64,000 nucleotides of DNA. It comes from Tetracentron sinense (Eukaryota; Streptophyta; Magnoliopsida; Trochodendrales; Trochodendraceae). Both the position numbers and the translations under genes were made by a program. Below the pieces are notes generated by a model. It saw only the letters and a list, made by a program, of their open reading frames with translations, searched no databases and was not told where the DNA came from. Positions 1-11,016 of the stretch are shown here, piece by piece (positions within the stretch are counted from its first letter, which is position 1; each line of letters begins with the position of its first letter). The DNA lies in contig CM026557.1 of assembly GCA_015143295.1 (NCBI GenBank), positions 21,919,760 to 21,983,759 of the forward strand, read 5' to 3'.

Positions 1-70
1 ACATGTGCTTACAAAGATATAGCTAATTAAAAAGCGTGTTTAAAATTTTCAGAGCGCAAGAAAACCTCAC

Positions 71-404
71 CTCTTCATCAGGTCTAGTGCCTGTTACTGA
101 ACATCACATAAACCAGGACCTTGTCAATACAATCTGCTCTATTATCCTGGTAAATCTAATGTATAAATTACAGAAATTGCACTCATTTTAGTTTGGCTAG
201 GGAGGAGTTAAAAACCTGTAAATACCCATCTCTCAACAACCTCCCGATACTCATGATGGATGGTTTCCCTTAGAGTCTGCAAAGATTTATGGATCCATAA
301 AGATGAGAAATATAAGAAAAGGAAGGGGGAAGAGATCTTGTGACTTGTCTAAAGTCAGTACCTGAAATTCGGACATCTTCTCTTTCAACTTCTTTTTCAA
401 GGCA
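71..404 (-). CDS. Qa-SNARE syntaxin of SYP13x type, three internal exons (partial)
   Basis: Three short minus-strand exons splice in frame with consensus borders: 362-404, 216-276 and 71-96. They encode ALKKKLKEKMSEFQ, then TLRETIHHEYREVVERWVFT, then VTGTRPDEE. This matches the end of the Habc bundle and following linker of plant plasma-membrane syntaxins; the EYREVVERR and VTGTRPDE signatures point to SYP131/132 rather than SYP121. Such proteins pair with SNAP25-like and VAMP partners to fuse secretory vesicles. The SNARE helix and membrane anchor would lie beyond position 1. No upstream exons are recognisable between 405 and 5,100, where transposon debris begins, so the gene either has a very long intron or is truncated. 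The usual Arg after VVER is Trp here (CGG to TGG). Exon phases (43, 61 and 26 bp) are consistent. Family identity is recognised from motifs; whether the gene works is unknown. Confidence 0.75.
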
Positions 405-1165
405 CTGCAGTTCAATATAAAGTTTTACAAAGTGAGATTTGGTGAACTAGATTGATGAACTTCTGCTAAGCTATGCAAATTTAGACTCGGCCCAGGAAGT
501 CAAAAATAGTGAAATTAGAAATTTGGACACGCTGATATGTCCATGCAGTTTATCTTAGATAAACTTTAGAACTCTTGGCCCTAAGTGATGTAACTTTGCA
601 CATGACTTTTCTACCTATAGCACCCTTTGTATGCAGGGTCCAGTCATTTCACAATAGATAGAGAAAAAGCAGAGAATCTGGTCAATCATGGCAAACCATT
701 CCCAAGATTATTATCTTGCTCCAGCATGACAACTACCCCTCTTATTAGAAGTCCAGAACCCCTGCCCCTCCTACCCCAGCTTGTGGTGAAGACCCTCTCC
801 CAAGGTTTCGAAGAGTTTCCTTCCTGAGGGACCATCCAAGACTCCCTCCCAGACGTACCACTACCACTGTTCATCATCTTCCTGAACTCGAAGTAGAGGC
901 TAAGGCTACCCCCCCCCCCCCCCACACCTCCATTTATTTCCGTCGAGCATATGTAAACCCCTGGTCACCTCAAGAGGGTTTTAGCTCATTGCAAGCCCGA
1001 GGGTAGGGTCCCCCTTGCCTCTCCCATAGGCAATGGGGACCCCTCCCCCAGGAAATCTCAACTCCATTCACTCTCACACACGTTCACGGTGTCCTCAGCC
1101 ACCTTGAGCCTTCTGGGGGATCCTCGCTCCATCAGGAATCCCCTGGAAGCGTCACAATGCAACAC
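405..1165. other. Stretch without a recognised gene
   Basis: This lies upstream of the syntaxin exons, probably intron or flank. It holds a run of about 15 C at 909-923. Short open frames on both strands resemble no family I know, and no further syntaxin exon was found. Confidence 0.5.
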
Positions 1166-2615
1166 TGTAGGGAAAAATTTAGTTTCTGAAAAATTTCCAG
1201 AATTGCGGTAAACATAGTACAGTAATGCTGGACCTTCCCCATTCCAGTAGCTGTAGGCCCCATTTGGTTGAGCCCTAGTCCATTCCAGGGCCCAGACCTG
1301 GCCCCTAGGGCCTCCTTCAGCCTACCATGGTCCTTCCAAGCTCACCCATTAACTTAACCATGGTTAAAAATGCTCAAAAAGAAAAACTGTCCAGAATGGC
1401 GATAAACAATCTCCCGCCATTCTGGGATCTTATTTATAGTATAAAAATGGTCACTGTGGGCCTATCTCAAACCAAGCCCTGGGCCCACAATAGGCCCAGG
1501 ACGCATGGGGAGTCCCCTAACTAGCCTTGAGGGCCCACGACCCCACGGGTTCACCCTTGACCATTCCCACTGACCTGCAAAACCATCCTCAGGCATAACT
1601 GAGAATGGCAGTAAACAGTCTACCATCATTTCAATTTTGTGAAGAATTGGAATTGGCTGTAAACAGTTTACCGCCAATCCCAGTTCCTGCAAATTGGGCT
1701 TTTCACAAGGCCCAGACCAGGTAGGAGATCATTCTAGGCCCTACCATGCTACCTGGGCCCACCCTGACCAGACCATACCTTTTAATCGGGGTTAACTCAA
1801 TCCGGTTAGTATTTAACCATGGTTAAACCCCCTTAACCATTGGAAAAATCTCAAAAATATCTAAAAAATACAAAAATCTGCCTTTGGACCTTGCCAACTA
1901 TGGTTAGCAACCCTAACCATGGTTAACTCACCTCTTAACTCTGACTAAACAACTATCGGGCCTAACCTTAGTCTACCAGACTAAAATCTTGACCTACTGG
2001 GCCTAGCCTCAGTCTATTGGACTAACCCTTGGCCTACCGAACTAACCCATGGCCTGCTGGGCCTAACCTTTGGCCTACTGAGCCTAACCCTAGTCAACGG
2101 GACTAACCCCCTAGACCACCAGGCTAACCCTGGGCCTGGAGCTCAAATCAACCTTAGACCATGCACTTGACCAACCCAATCAACCACCCCTAGCCCCCCA
2201 GGCTAGACCTTTAAGCCACTCTGGTGCGCACACACACTCCTCTACCCTTGGCACGGGCTCATGTGTCAGAACTACGCTCGGTCTGATCTCACCCCATATA
2301 AGTACGTAAGTAACCCAACCCAGATTTAACCCTAGTAAGCTTTTCTTTATTGGATTAGTACAACCTAAAAGATGAGGCATTGAATAATGCTTGGCATTAA
2401 TTTGGCTTATACCTAGTGAGTAGATAACCATTGTAAAATGGGGGTCTCAGGGTGCCTAACACCTTCCCTGAGACTTAATCAAACTTCTTACCTAGAGCTC
2501 TAATGCAGACCCTAAGACCTTATCCATAACTCTAGGACTTATCCATTCTGAATTAATAAGTGACGACTCCTAATCTCAAACCGATTCTTGTGGGCGAACG
2601 AAATCCGTGCCCACA
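1166..2615 (+). repeat. Degenerate LTR-like sequence, possibly Ty3/gypsy Tat/Ogre type
   Basis: The block starts TGTAGGG and ends GTGCCCACA. Near its right end it has the phrase GGGTGCCTAACACCTTCC, which I associate with LTRs of Tat/Ogre elements. An ATATAAGTAC box lies near 2,293. Internally there are imperfect hairpins built on GTAAACAGTTTAC and a degenerate roughly 30-bp repeat of the type GGCCTAACCYTAGTCTACT from about 1,955 to 2,135. No matching five-base target-site duplication is visible (AACAC versus CTTTC), and there is no internal coding region or second LTR. A solo or truncated LTR is the best reading, but the borders are uncertain. Confidence 0.4.
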
Positions 2616-3433
2616 CTTTCTTCACGCTTATTATGGAGGTTGAGTTAAGATCGATAATCTAATTATACTTTATATAAGGTATTGGTTATTAGAGTCATAA
2701 TACACGAAGAAAACTGAAGATCACCTTATAACCATAATTACTTAATATGATGTCCACTATACCATTGTTTCGTAATGGCTAAATCCCGAGAGGGTTTGCA
2801 AAACCCTTTTAAGAAGTGACTTTTTGACCCACCAATATATGGCAGCAAATGGATTGAGGCTAGAAATCATCGGATGATGAAGAATCCAGTGATATGGTCC
2901 GGTACTCCGTCTAATGATTGATGACGAAAAAAATCACCTGAAAATTGACCAACCCTTCTTAGAATGTTTTCAAGAAAAAAACTTGATACACCCCTTTCTA
3001 AGCTTTGGAACCAATTGAGAGAGGTTCTTTTTTTATTTTATGGTTGATGGTGATGCTAAGAGGACCAATAAGAACAATAGTTCGTAGCCAAAAAAATGGC
3101 ACTGTCACTGACCAACTGATTTAAAAATAATTTTTATTAATATATTAGATCAAGTTATGGTTTTCTATATGGTGTTTTTGATTTGACTCCCCACCGCCAG
3201 CCACCTTCTTCACACTTAATTAGGACTGTATGGTGAGTTATTGGTGAAAAGGGGGTCAACTGAAATTAAAACCCCATAAAATGTAGATATCTTTATTTAT
3301 TCTTGAAAATGGTTGAGCAATACCACATGTTATATATACTTTATTACTATTATATTTACTTTGTGAGCAAAACAAAAAATTGTACATATTTCCATTACTT
3401 CTCTTATCTTGTCGTGAGAAACATATTATAAGG
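2616..3433. other. AT-rich spacer, nothing recognised
   Basis: No open reading frame of note, no RNA gene and no clear terminal repeats are visible. It ends directly at the left LTR of the next element. Confidence 0.5.
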
Positions 3434-3667
3434 TAATATAAAAAAGATTTATTGATAAACTTGGATGATTTACAATGATCCTAACGAGGGTTTATATAGA
3501 GATAACATGATAGATTTTATAGAAAGTAAATCAACTTAATTTAGTCATATCTAATCAAATCTAATCTATCATTGATTAATGTTAATCTAATATTGTGACG
3601 AGATACACTTGAATGATGCAGTGTATCCCACACACCTTATTACAATACTTCTCTATATTCTTTAATA
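3434..3667 (-). repeat. 3' LTR of the non-autonomous element
   Basis: It aligns end to end with 4,868-5,101, both 234 bp, with scattered substitutions. The polypurine stretch lies immediately at its right edge (3,668-3,680 on the plus strand as pyrimidines). Confidence 0.75.
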
Positions 3668-4855
3668 CTTCCCCTCAAACAAATGAGAATTGAAAAATCT
3701 CTATGTGTTTGCTGATAGTAGAAATCTATTTGACACCTTTTTGTCTCCACTTGACACATTTGATCTTCATTGCATGCTTGTGTCAGTTTGTTAGTCACTT
3801 TCTTGTTGAAGGATGTGGTCGAACCAAACGAGCCTTTAATGAGTTAAAAGAAAGGTCTCTATGGACCTAAAAGAAATGCCTCAAATGGGCATGAAAAAAC
3901 AATGCCACTAATGGGCCTGACAAGGCTCAATGGCCAAGTAAATTAGCCTCAAAGGGCTTGAAATGGGCCTCCATGGGCCTCAAATATTAGTCTCCGTGGA
4001 CTAGAAAATGTTGTCTCTATGGTCCTAAATTGACCTCGTGGGTCAAAGATGGGGCCACTAATGGGCCAAAATATGGGAGCCTCTAACGGGCATGAAATAA
4101 AGACCTCCATAGGCTTAGAGAAAATAAATCAAAGATTTTTTGTTTTTGGCAAATACCATTGCTCTTCTTCTTCTCATAAAAAAGAGGGTTTATTCAAAAC
4201 CCTAAAGATAGAGCTAATAGTAGGTCAGCTATAATGGCGACTTTAGATGGCAGCAATGGCACTTGGCTTTGGAGGCAATGGGTAGCACATGGTGAAGCTA
4301 GAAAGCCACTAGGCTATGAAGAGTTGAACAACGAACAGTCTAGGAAGACCATGGGACTCGTGAATAGAGCGATAGAAGATGCAGGGATTGGAGAAGCGCT
4401 AGATTGATGAGATTGTTCTTATCGATGGAAGCACAAGGATTCCTTTGGTTTAACTCCTCCTTAGGGTTACTTTGATGAGAAGGAGCCCAACAAGGGGGTG
4501 AACCTGGATGAGGTTGTTGCTTATTGTGTTGCCGGACAAGGAATCATCTTGAGTGAAGAGGGTGGCAAAGAAAAGCAATATTATTCTTCTATTGAATGTG
4601 ACCCCACTCACTCTTTGTATTGAAATTATTGGAGGAGTGACAACCCAATTAACTCCTAGTGTTGCTTTCGAAGAAAAAGATGGGGCTGGAGGCTTGGTGC
4701 AACCCATTATAAAGGGAAGAAACAAGATCAAAACAAAAAGAGAGATAAGGGAGATGAGAGCAAAAACTCTAAGACGGAAGGGTGGCACCACCGCCGCTGC
4801 CACCCTCGGGAAAATTTACTCAAACAAAAAACTCAAAACAAGGGGTGGATCACCT

Positions 4856-4867
4856 GCTCTGATACCA
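4856..4867 (-). promoter_or_regulatory. Primer binding site for initiator tRNA-Met
   Basis: The minus strand reads TGGTATCAGAGC directly after the LTR end at 4,868. This is the standard complement to the 3' end of plant initiator tRNA-Met in many LTR retrotransposons. It fixes the element's orientation. Confidence 0.8.
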
Positions 4868-5101
4868 TGATAGAAAAAGGATTCATTGATAAACTTAGAT
4901 GATTTACAATGACCTTAACTAGGGTTTATATAAAGATAACATGATAGACTTTATGGAAAGTAAATCAACCTAATTTAATCATATCTAATCGAATCTAATC
5001 TATCATTGATTAATGCTAATCTAATATTGTGATGGGATACACTTGAATGATGTAGTGAATCTCACACACCTTATTATAGTACCCCTCTATATTCTCTAAT
5101 A
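4868..5101 (-). repeat. 5' LTR of the non-autonomous element
   Basis: Partner of 3,434-3,667. Its right edge is within about 8 bases of the start of similarity to the glycosidase leader (5,109). Confidence 0.75.
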
Positions 5102-5108
5102 GTTAGCT

Positions 5109-5420
5109 AGAGAGGAAACGAATATAAAGTAGAACTTATAGAGGAAACCAGAAATCCTAGGGAAAAACTTTACTCTTATTCGGATTCAAGAGAAAGAGAA
5201 AGAATTTTCTCTCTTTTCTGTCAAAGATAAAAGAGATATTTCCCTCTCTTCAGTCAAAGAATAAAGAGAGGGATAGAGGTGGTATTTATAGAAATATTTT
5301 CTTGTGACAAAATAACGGTAGTTTAGAACTTAGAAGATGATGGTTTTAATACATGTAAACCACCTCACGTCGATGAGACCAAGGATTGAGTCCCTTCTGG
5401 TGGTTGATATGTGTCCACTA
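5109..5420 (-). promoter_or_regulatory. Orphan duplicate of the GH3 glycosidase leader and core promoter
   Basis: This segment aligns with 31,023-31,545, the leader exon and promoter of the GH3 gene. Both share the blocks AGAGGAAACGAA, AAAAACTYTRCTCTTATTCGG, CTGTCAAAGATAAA, GAGAGGGATRGAGGTGGTAT and ACAAAATAACGGTAGTTTAGAA. On the minus strand the TATA box reads TATAAATA (5,283-5,290), a better consensus than TATTAATA in the functional copy. The leader-intron donor, GTAAGT in the intact gene, is ATAAGT here (T at 5,139 on the plus strand), so that splice site is lost. No glycosidase coding sequence is left of it: the LTR element ends at 5,101. Whether it still drives transcription cannot be told from sequence. 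Confidence 0.85.
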
Positions 5421-8400
5421 CTTTTTTTTCGATAAAGAGGTATTCATTAAATTAAGGTCTATCCAGAACAGGAATTTGCACGGTTGGTCCTAGAAATGGA
5501 ACCAAGTTGTCGGAAGATAACATTAGCATAAGAAGCCTCACGTAGGCTCAGGTTTAAGGCAAAATGGGCGACGTCATGTGCTACTGAGTTAACTTGACAT
5601 GGGACAAAATGAAGGAGGACTTGTTCACATCGGAGCCCAAGCAATCTAATGTCCTGTAAGATAGAGTAAATCTCCCAATGAGAATTTGTTGATTCCCCAT
5701 TCAGGTAGTTAGTAATTTCTTTGGACTTGGACTCTATGTGGACGCAGCTCCAGCCCTTGGCCGCCACAAGATCAAAACCCAGTCAGATGGCTTCAGCCTT
5801 ACCCACCCCATTCGACTCCCCAAGCAAGGGTTTATGCTCTATACAGATAAAGTGGCCCTTGTGATTTCGTACCACAACACCAGCTCCTGCAACAAGATCA
5901 CTAGAAATCGTCGCTCCATCGACATTGATTTGAGCCATCCTTGATCAAGTGGACACCACCGAAGGGGTTCAGGGCAGCTTGGAATAGGGCTCGAGATCTG
6001 AGCTATGCAGGGACTAAGTGAACCCCTACACACCTCCTGCCAGAATAACTCAGCCTTGTGGATAACTAAGTTCGGATCTGGTGTGGCCCATTGAAGAGGA
6101 TGTCATTCACGTGATTCCAAATACTCCATTCATGTAATTCCAAATACTCCAGTGTATAGAGGTTAGTTTAACCAGGAACTGACTGATTCTGCAACTGAAT
6201 TCTAGGGTAGAAGCCTAATGTTTCCACCAAAGCAGGAAAGACATCTCTGTTGTGGCAGGGAGTTGGAAGGATAGAGTTCAGCCAAACCATATGCACCTCG
6301 CCAGTGGGTATTCCAAGAATAGGTGATCAGTGGTTTCCTTTTCTGATTTACAAAGGGGGCAACATCCATAAATTTCCATCTTCCTCGTTTGAAGGTTGTC
6401 CGACAAGAGCATTGTGACCAAGTCACCACAGGAACACTTGAACTTTGGGAGGGATTGGGATTTTCCAGATCATGTGCCAAGTCTTATCGTCTGAGCTAAC
6501 AGAGCTTCCGATTGGTGGAGGGTTTTTGCGAGTTGACCAAGTATTTAGCCAAGTGGGTGGCCAACCTCACTTTGAAAGCACCCGACTTGGCGTAGTGCCA
6601 TATTAGTTTGTCAGGGATGGAATGGCTGCTAATAGGAATTTTCTAAATTTTAGAGATGGCCGAAATGGGCAACTTGCTCGCAAGCTAGTGAAGGTCCCCG
6701 CCCCATAGATCACTGTTGATAAAAGATGACACCAAGCTATCTCCTAAGGAAGCCCCCTGCTTGGGCATCAGTTTAAATAGAGGAAGAGATGGAACCCAGG
6801 GGTATAGACCTGCCTGAACCTGAGATTCCGATCCAATTTTCCATTGTATGCCCTTCTCAAGGATGCTCTATCCAGCCATAATGCTTCGCCACACCTAGGA
6901 AGGGCGTTGCCCCATCCTTGCATCGAGAAAAGAAGATCTGGGGAAGTAAGCCACCTTCACTATTTTGGCCCATAGAGATTTAGGCTGATTTAACAACCTC
7001 CATCCAAGCTTGTCCAAAAGCCCCAAATTGAAAGCCTGAAGGTCTCTAAGACCAACACCCCCCACGGTCCTTTGGCTGACATAATTTGTTCCAACTGATC
7101 TAGTGATTTTTTTTGTTCCTGGGCATTACTCCACCAAAATCTTGCTATGGCAGAGTTTATATCAGATAACCATCTCTTAGGGAGCTTAAAATAGCTCATG
7201 GCATAAGCTGGTATGACTTGGATAATAGCACGGATCATAACTCCATGGTCTACTTGAGTTAAGAGGGCAACTTTCTAGCCCTTTGTGCTTCAAGATCCGC
7301 TATTTCAAGAGATCAAAGGATCTCATTTTGGACCTTCCGATTTTGACCAGTAGGCCTAGATACGTTGCGGGGGCTATGAGCTTTGTGATGTTAAGGGCCC
7401 CTGCAAGAAGTCGCCTAAAACTTCAAGGAGTCGAGGAGCTAAACAAGATACTTGACTTTTGATAATTAATCCTTTGACCCGAGGCTCGGCCATAGAGATA
7501 AAGGATTGCCAAAATATGATCCGCCTCAGCCATGTTTGCATTGAGATACATCGTACAATCATTGGCGAAGAAAAGATGTGAAATGATAGGGGCCCTGCGA
7601 GTCACTTGAATACCACTTAACTGCCTTTCCTAAACAGCACCATTTAGAAGAGTAGACAACGCCTCCATACAAATCAGAAATAAATACGAGGATAAAGGAT
7701 CACCTTGCCACAAGCCTCTTGAAGGAGTGATGAGTCCAATGGGTTCACCATTGAGCATAACTGAAAAGGATGCCGTGGTAACACACTGCCGAATAAGGTG
7801 AATCCATTTATCACAAAAACCCAATTTTTCCATCATTGCAATGAGAAAGGGCCAATCGTCCTTATCGTAGGCTTGGTTCATGTCAAGTTTTACCGCCATC
7901 TTGGGTGCATCCCTCTCTTCTGCCCTTTAAGGAAATGGCCAATCTTGTGAGCTATTAGGATATTGTCTGATATCAATCTTCCCCGGACGAAGGCTGATTG
8001 AGTCGGGTCGATGACCTCATGGAGGCACACGTAATTGTTTGGTCAAAATTTTGGAGATCACTTTATAAATTACATTGCACAGGCTAATGGGGCGGTAGTG
8101 ACTCAGGCTTTGATCTGGGTGAGCAATCTTGGAGATCATCACTATGTGGGTGAAATTTAGCTATCGTAATAGGTATCCTCCCTGAGAAAAAACTCATGAA
8201 AGCAGTGCATAAATCATTACCCACAGTCTCCCAATGTGTATGGTAGAAAATACCTGGCAATCCATCAGGTCCAGATGCTTTTAAAGGCCCAATTCGAAAG
8301 ACCGCATCTTTGATATCCTCCATGGTGGCGTCCCGACAAAGCTCTTCATTTACTGTGCTAGATATGCAGGGATTGATGGCGGAGAGAGTATCCTGTATCC

Positions 8401-9064
8401 CCTCGGGATAGGTCGACGTGTACAACTCAATAAAATGACTCAAGACATGGGATTCAATGTTAGCTTCCATAGTCATCTAGTTCCCACTGGCATCTTTAAG
8501 TGCAAGGATGTGATTCTGTTGTCAACGTTGCACGACTGTAGTATGAAAGAACCTCGTATTTATGTTGCTGAGTGTAAGCCATCTCGCCCTGGATTTTTGC
8601 CTCCAGAAAGATTCCTATTAATTATAAGCTTTGTCGAGTTCCAAAGTACTTTTGAAGTTTAGTACTACTTCCAGAGAGATCTCTTTTTTGAAGATCACTG
8701 ATCTGGGCGTTTAGCCATTGGATTCAATGAGTAAGGTTTCCAGAAGAAATGTTGTTCCATTTGAGGAGGTCCTCATAATAGTAATTGATCCTGTAGTAGA
8801 ACTGGAACATCGGGGACCCTTGGCATTTGTTGGTCCAAGCTGTTTTGATCACATCGCGACAATCCACATGTTGATCCCACATCTCCTCATATCTAAAAAT
8901 TTTACGTTGTTTGCGGCCGGTTAAGTTTGATCAGAGGATATGGGGACAATGATCCGATCCAATTGTCGGGAGAACTTTGATGACTGAGTTTGGGAAAGCA
9001 GCCTGCCACTAAGTATTTGCAAGTCCCTGATCAATATGGGCAATGATGAAGGTTAGACAGGCTC

Positions 9065-10973
9065 TGTCGCACCCTACAATCCCATAGCGGTCAAATAGCA
9101 CTTTGGACCCGTGACACTGCATATCCAACTTATCTTAATAGAATATAAGGCATATAAAATATGAATCTCAAAATTTTCCTTAACATTGATAAAATTAAAT
9201 TGCTAATCCCTATAAATCATCATCCATAATAAGTGACCAATTTAACCATAATTAATTTGGATCATCCATTATGATCACAAGATCCGAAACTGAAAACCTA
9301 AGCAACAATAATAAAAATTGTCTTATTACAACATTTCCAAAACAAATAGAATACTACTAAATCAGTATTAAGGGTATCAATCCAAGTCGATCTCTGCTTC
9401 CCTATAATCACCTTCATGCTCCTCTTTGTATTCTTCCTCTATCCACAATCTTGAAGCGCAGATATCAAATCCCAAACCTACCAAAAGTAACAGTTTGACT
9501 AAGCATTGAAAATACTCGGTGGATACAAAACATAATTAACAATATAAATAATGTGCATTTTCAGTCATATCATATTTTATAATATTAGAGAGTGGAAAAT
9601 TATAAGCAATTTATATAATCATTCCATAACATTTTAATACTAATGACTTATGCAAGCCTATAATACATATGCATGCTCTCATTTCTGTTCATACTAGGTC
9701 CATACCAGTTCCATTATCATTTCAGGGTTCCAAGGTCCATACCAGTTTTCCATGCCATTCCAGGATTACAAATTCGTAACATGGCTTTATCAATCACATC
9801 ATTCTAGGTTCGTACCATCTGCATGTAAATTCCATGCTTATCCATTTTCACCAGATCCATACCATTGATACTAGGGTCCCATCAGTCGTGGGTACATATG
9901 TAGACTCACTAATGCGTGAACTTATGCATACTACCAACATACTATGCAGTGAGACTGGTATTTGACCGTGTCATGATTAATTTTCATTTAGGCTATCTTT
10001 TAGGTTCTAATACCTTACCATCGAAACTCCATAATAATGGCCCCTTACCATGATAGTTAAAGGAATTCTAGGTTATTAGTATCATTCTCTAAGCATTGAC
10101 CTATCTAAAATTTAATCATTTTAGATGTATAAATAATTATAATTTAGCATGCAAAATCATACCGTAATGTGTATCATTCAACAGGGTATTAACATCCAAC
10201 TAAGTTAACAAGATTATCAATATCATCGCATAACGTGAGATTGTTAATCCTTAACCATTCATTCCACCATAATCCAACATACATCTCATCCTCTATAATA
10301 ATTCATAACCATCATTCATTCCCTTCCTCCATATTCAATCATGGTTCATCATGTATCAAATTCCAACAATAATAACAATTACAACAAAATCAACAAAGTT
10401 TATTAATATCATTTCCATTAGTTTATACCAAATCGCGATCTTGAGAGATATCTCTTGAAATCATAAAAATCATTCTATTCAATTAGGATTTATCAATACC
10501 TAATCATGATCTTGAAATCAAGAATTCTTATTAATTAAAATCATTAATTCAGCAAAGCATAAAACCTCTCAAGATCGCTTCCCTACGATTAATCGCTTAC
10601 GAATGGCCTTGGATTTCGATTTTCAAGCGTTTCTTCTTCTCTAATTGCAAACCCCTTTGAAATCCCTACATTTTCTCCTTTTTTTTTCTCCAAAACTCTT
10701 ACAATGCTTATCGAACCCTGGACCCATGAAATAATGGGTATTTATAGTGTTGGGAACCCTAAGGTATTAAAAGGGTCAAAAATCAGCGTTTTCAAGGAAA
10801 AAAATCATGTTCTCACCAATCGATCGCCCATAGAGTATTGATCAATCAGCGCTGGTAGCTCCGATCAATCGGCGCCCTTTTTTTTTACTCTTTACTATTT
10901 TTGATGAGCTTTAAATGCATGCAATTAAATCATATAAACGAGCTAAAATAAGTAAAATATTTTGGTTTCTACA
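9065..10973 (-). repeat. 3' LTR of the gypsy element (complete)
   Basis: It runs from TGTCGCACC to TTTCTACA on the plus strand. Positions 9,700-10,973 align with 15,231-16,526. The adjoining sequence at 10,974-10,987 is the polypurine tract. Confidence 0.85.
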
Positions 10974-10987
10974 TCCTTCCCCCCTTC
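10974..10987 (-). promoter_or_regulatory. Polypurine tract of the gypsy element
   Basis: On the minus strand it reads GAAGGGGGGAAGGA directly before the LTR start TGTAGAAACC. This is the expected plus-strand DNA primer. Confidence 0.8.
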
Positions 10988-11016
10988 AAATAATTTTGTC
11001 CTTGAAATTACATACC

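Larger units (their letters stand above)
3434..5101 (-). mobile_element. Small non-autonomous LTR retrotransposon, minus orientation
   Basis: Two direct repeats of 234 bp (3,434-3,667 and 4,868-5,101) flank 1,200 bp without gag or pol. On the minus strand the right LTR is followed directly by TGGTATCAGAGC, the primer site expected for initiator tRNA-Met. The left LTR is preceded by a short purine tract (GAGGGGAAG). Termini read TATTAG...CTATCA or TATTA(G/A)...TATTA, so the TG end appears mutated to TA. The inside carries degenerate repeats built on ATGGGCCTC (about 3,840-4,080) and open frames with no family resemblance, such as 4,553-4,870 plus. Flanking pentamers (TAAGG and GTTAG) do not match, which is unusual for an otherwise complete element. 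It sits exactly where the duplicated glycosidase leader begins. Size and lack of coding suggest a TRIM/LARD-like derivative, probably mobilised by a Copia-type partner (inference). Confidence 0.75.

Noticed and set aside
686..925. Minus-strand glycine/serine-rich open frame of 79 codons
   Set aside because: It starts in a poly-C run (glycine codons) and matches nothing; no splice or start context.
4553..4870. 105-codon plus-strand frame inside the non-autonomous LTR element
   Set aside because: It runs antisense to the element and into the primer site; composition fits chance translation. No gag or other domain.
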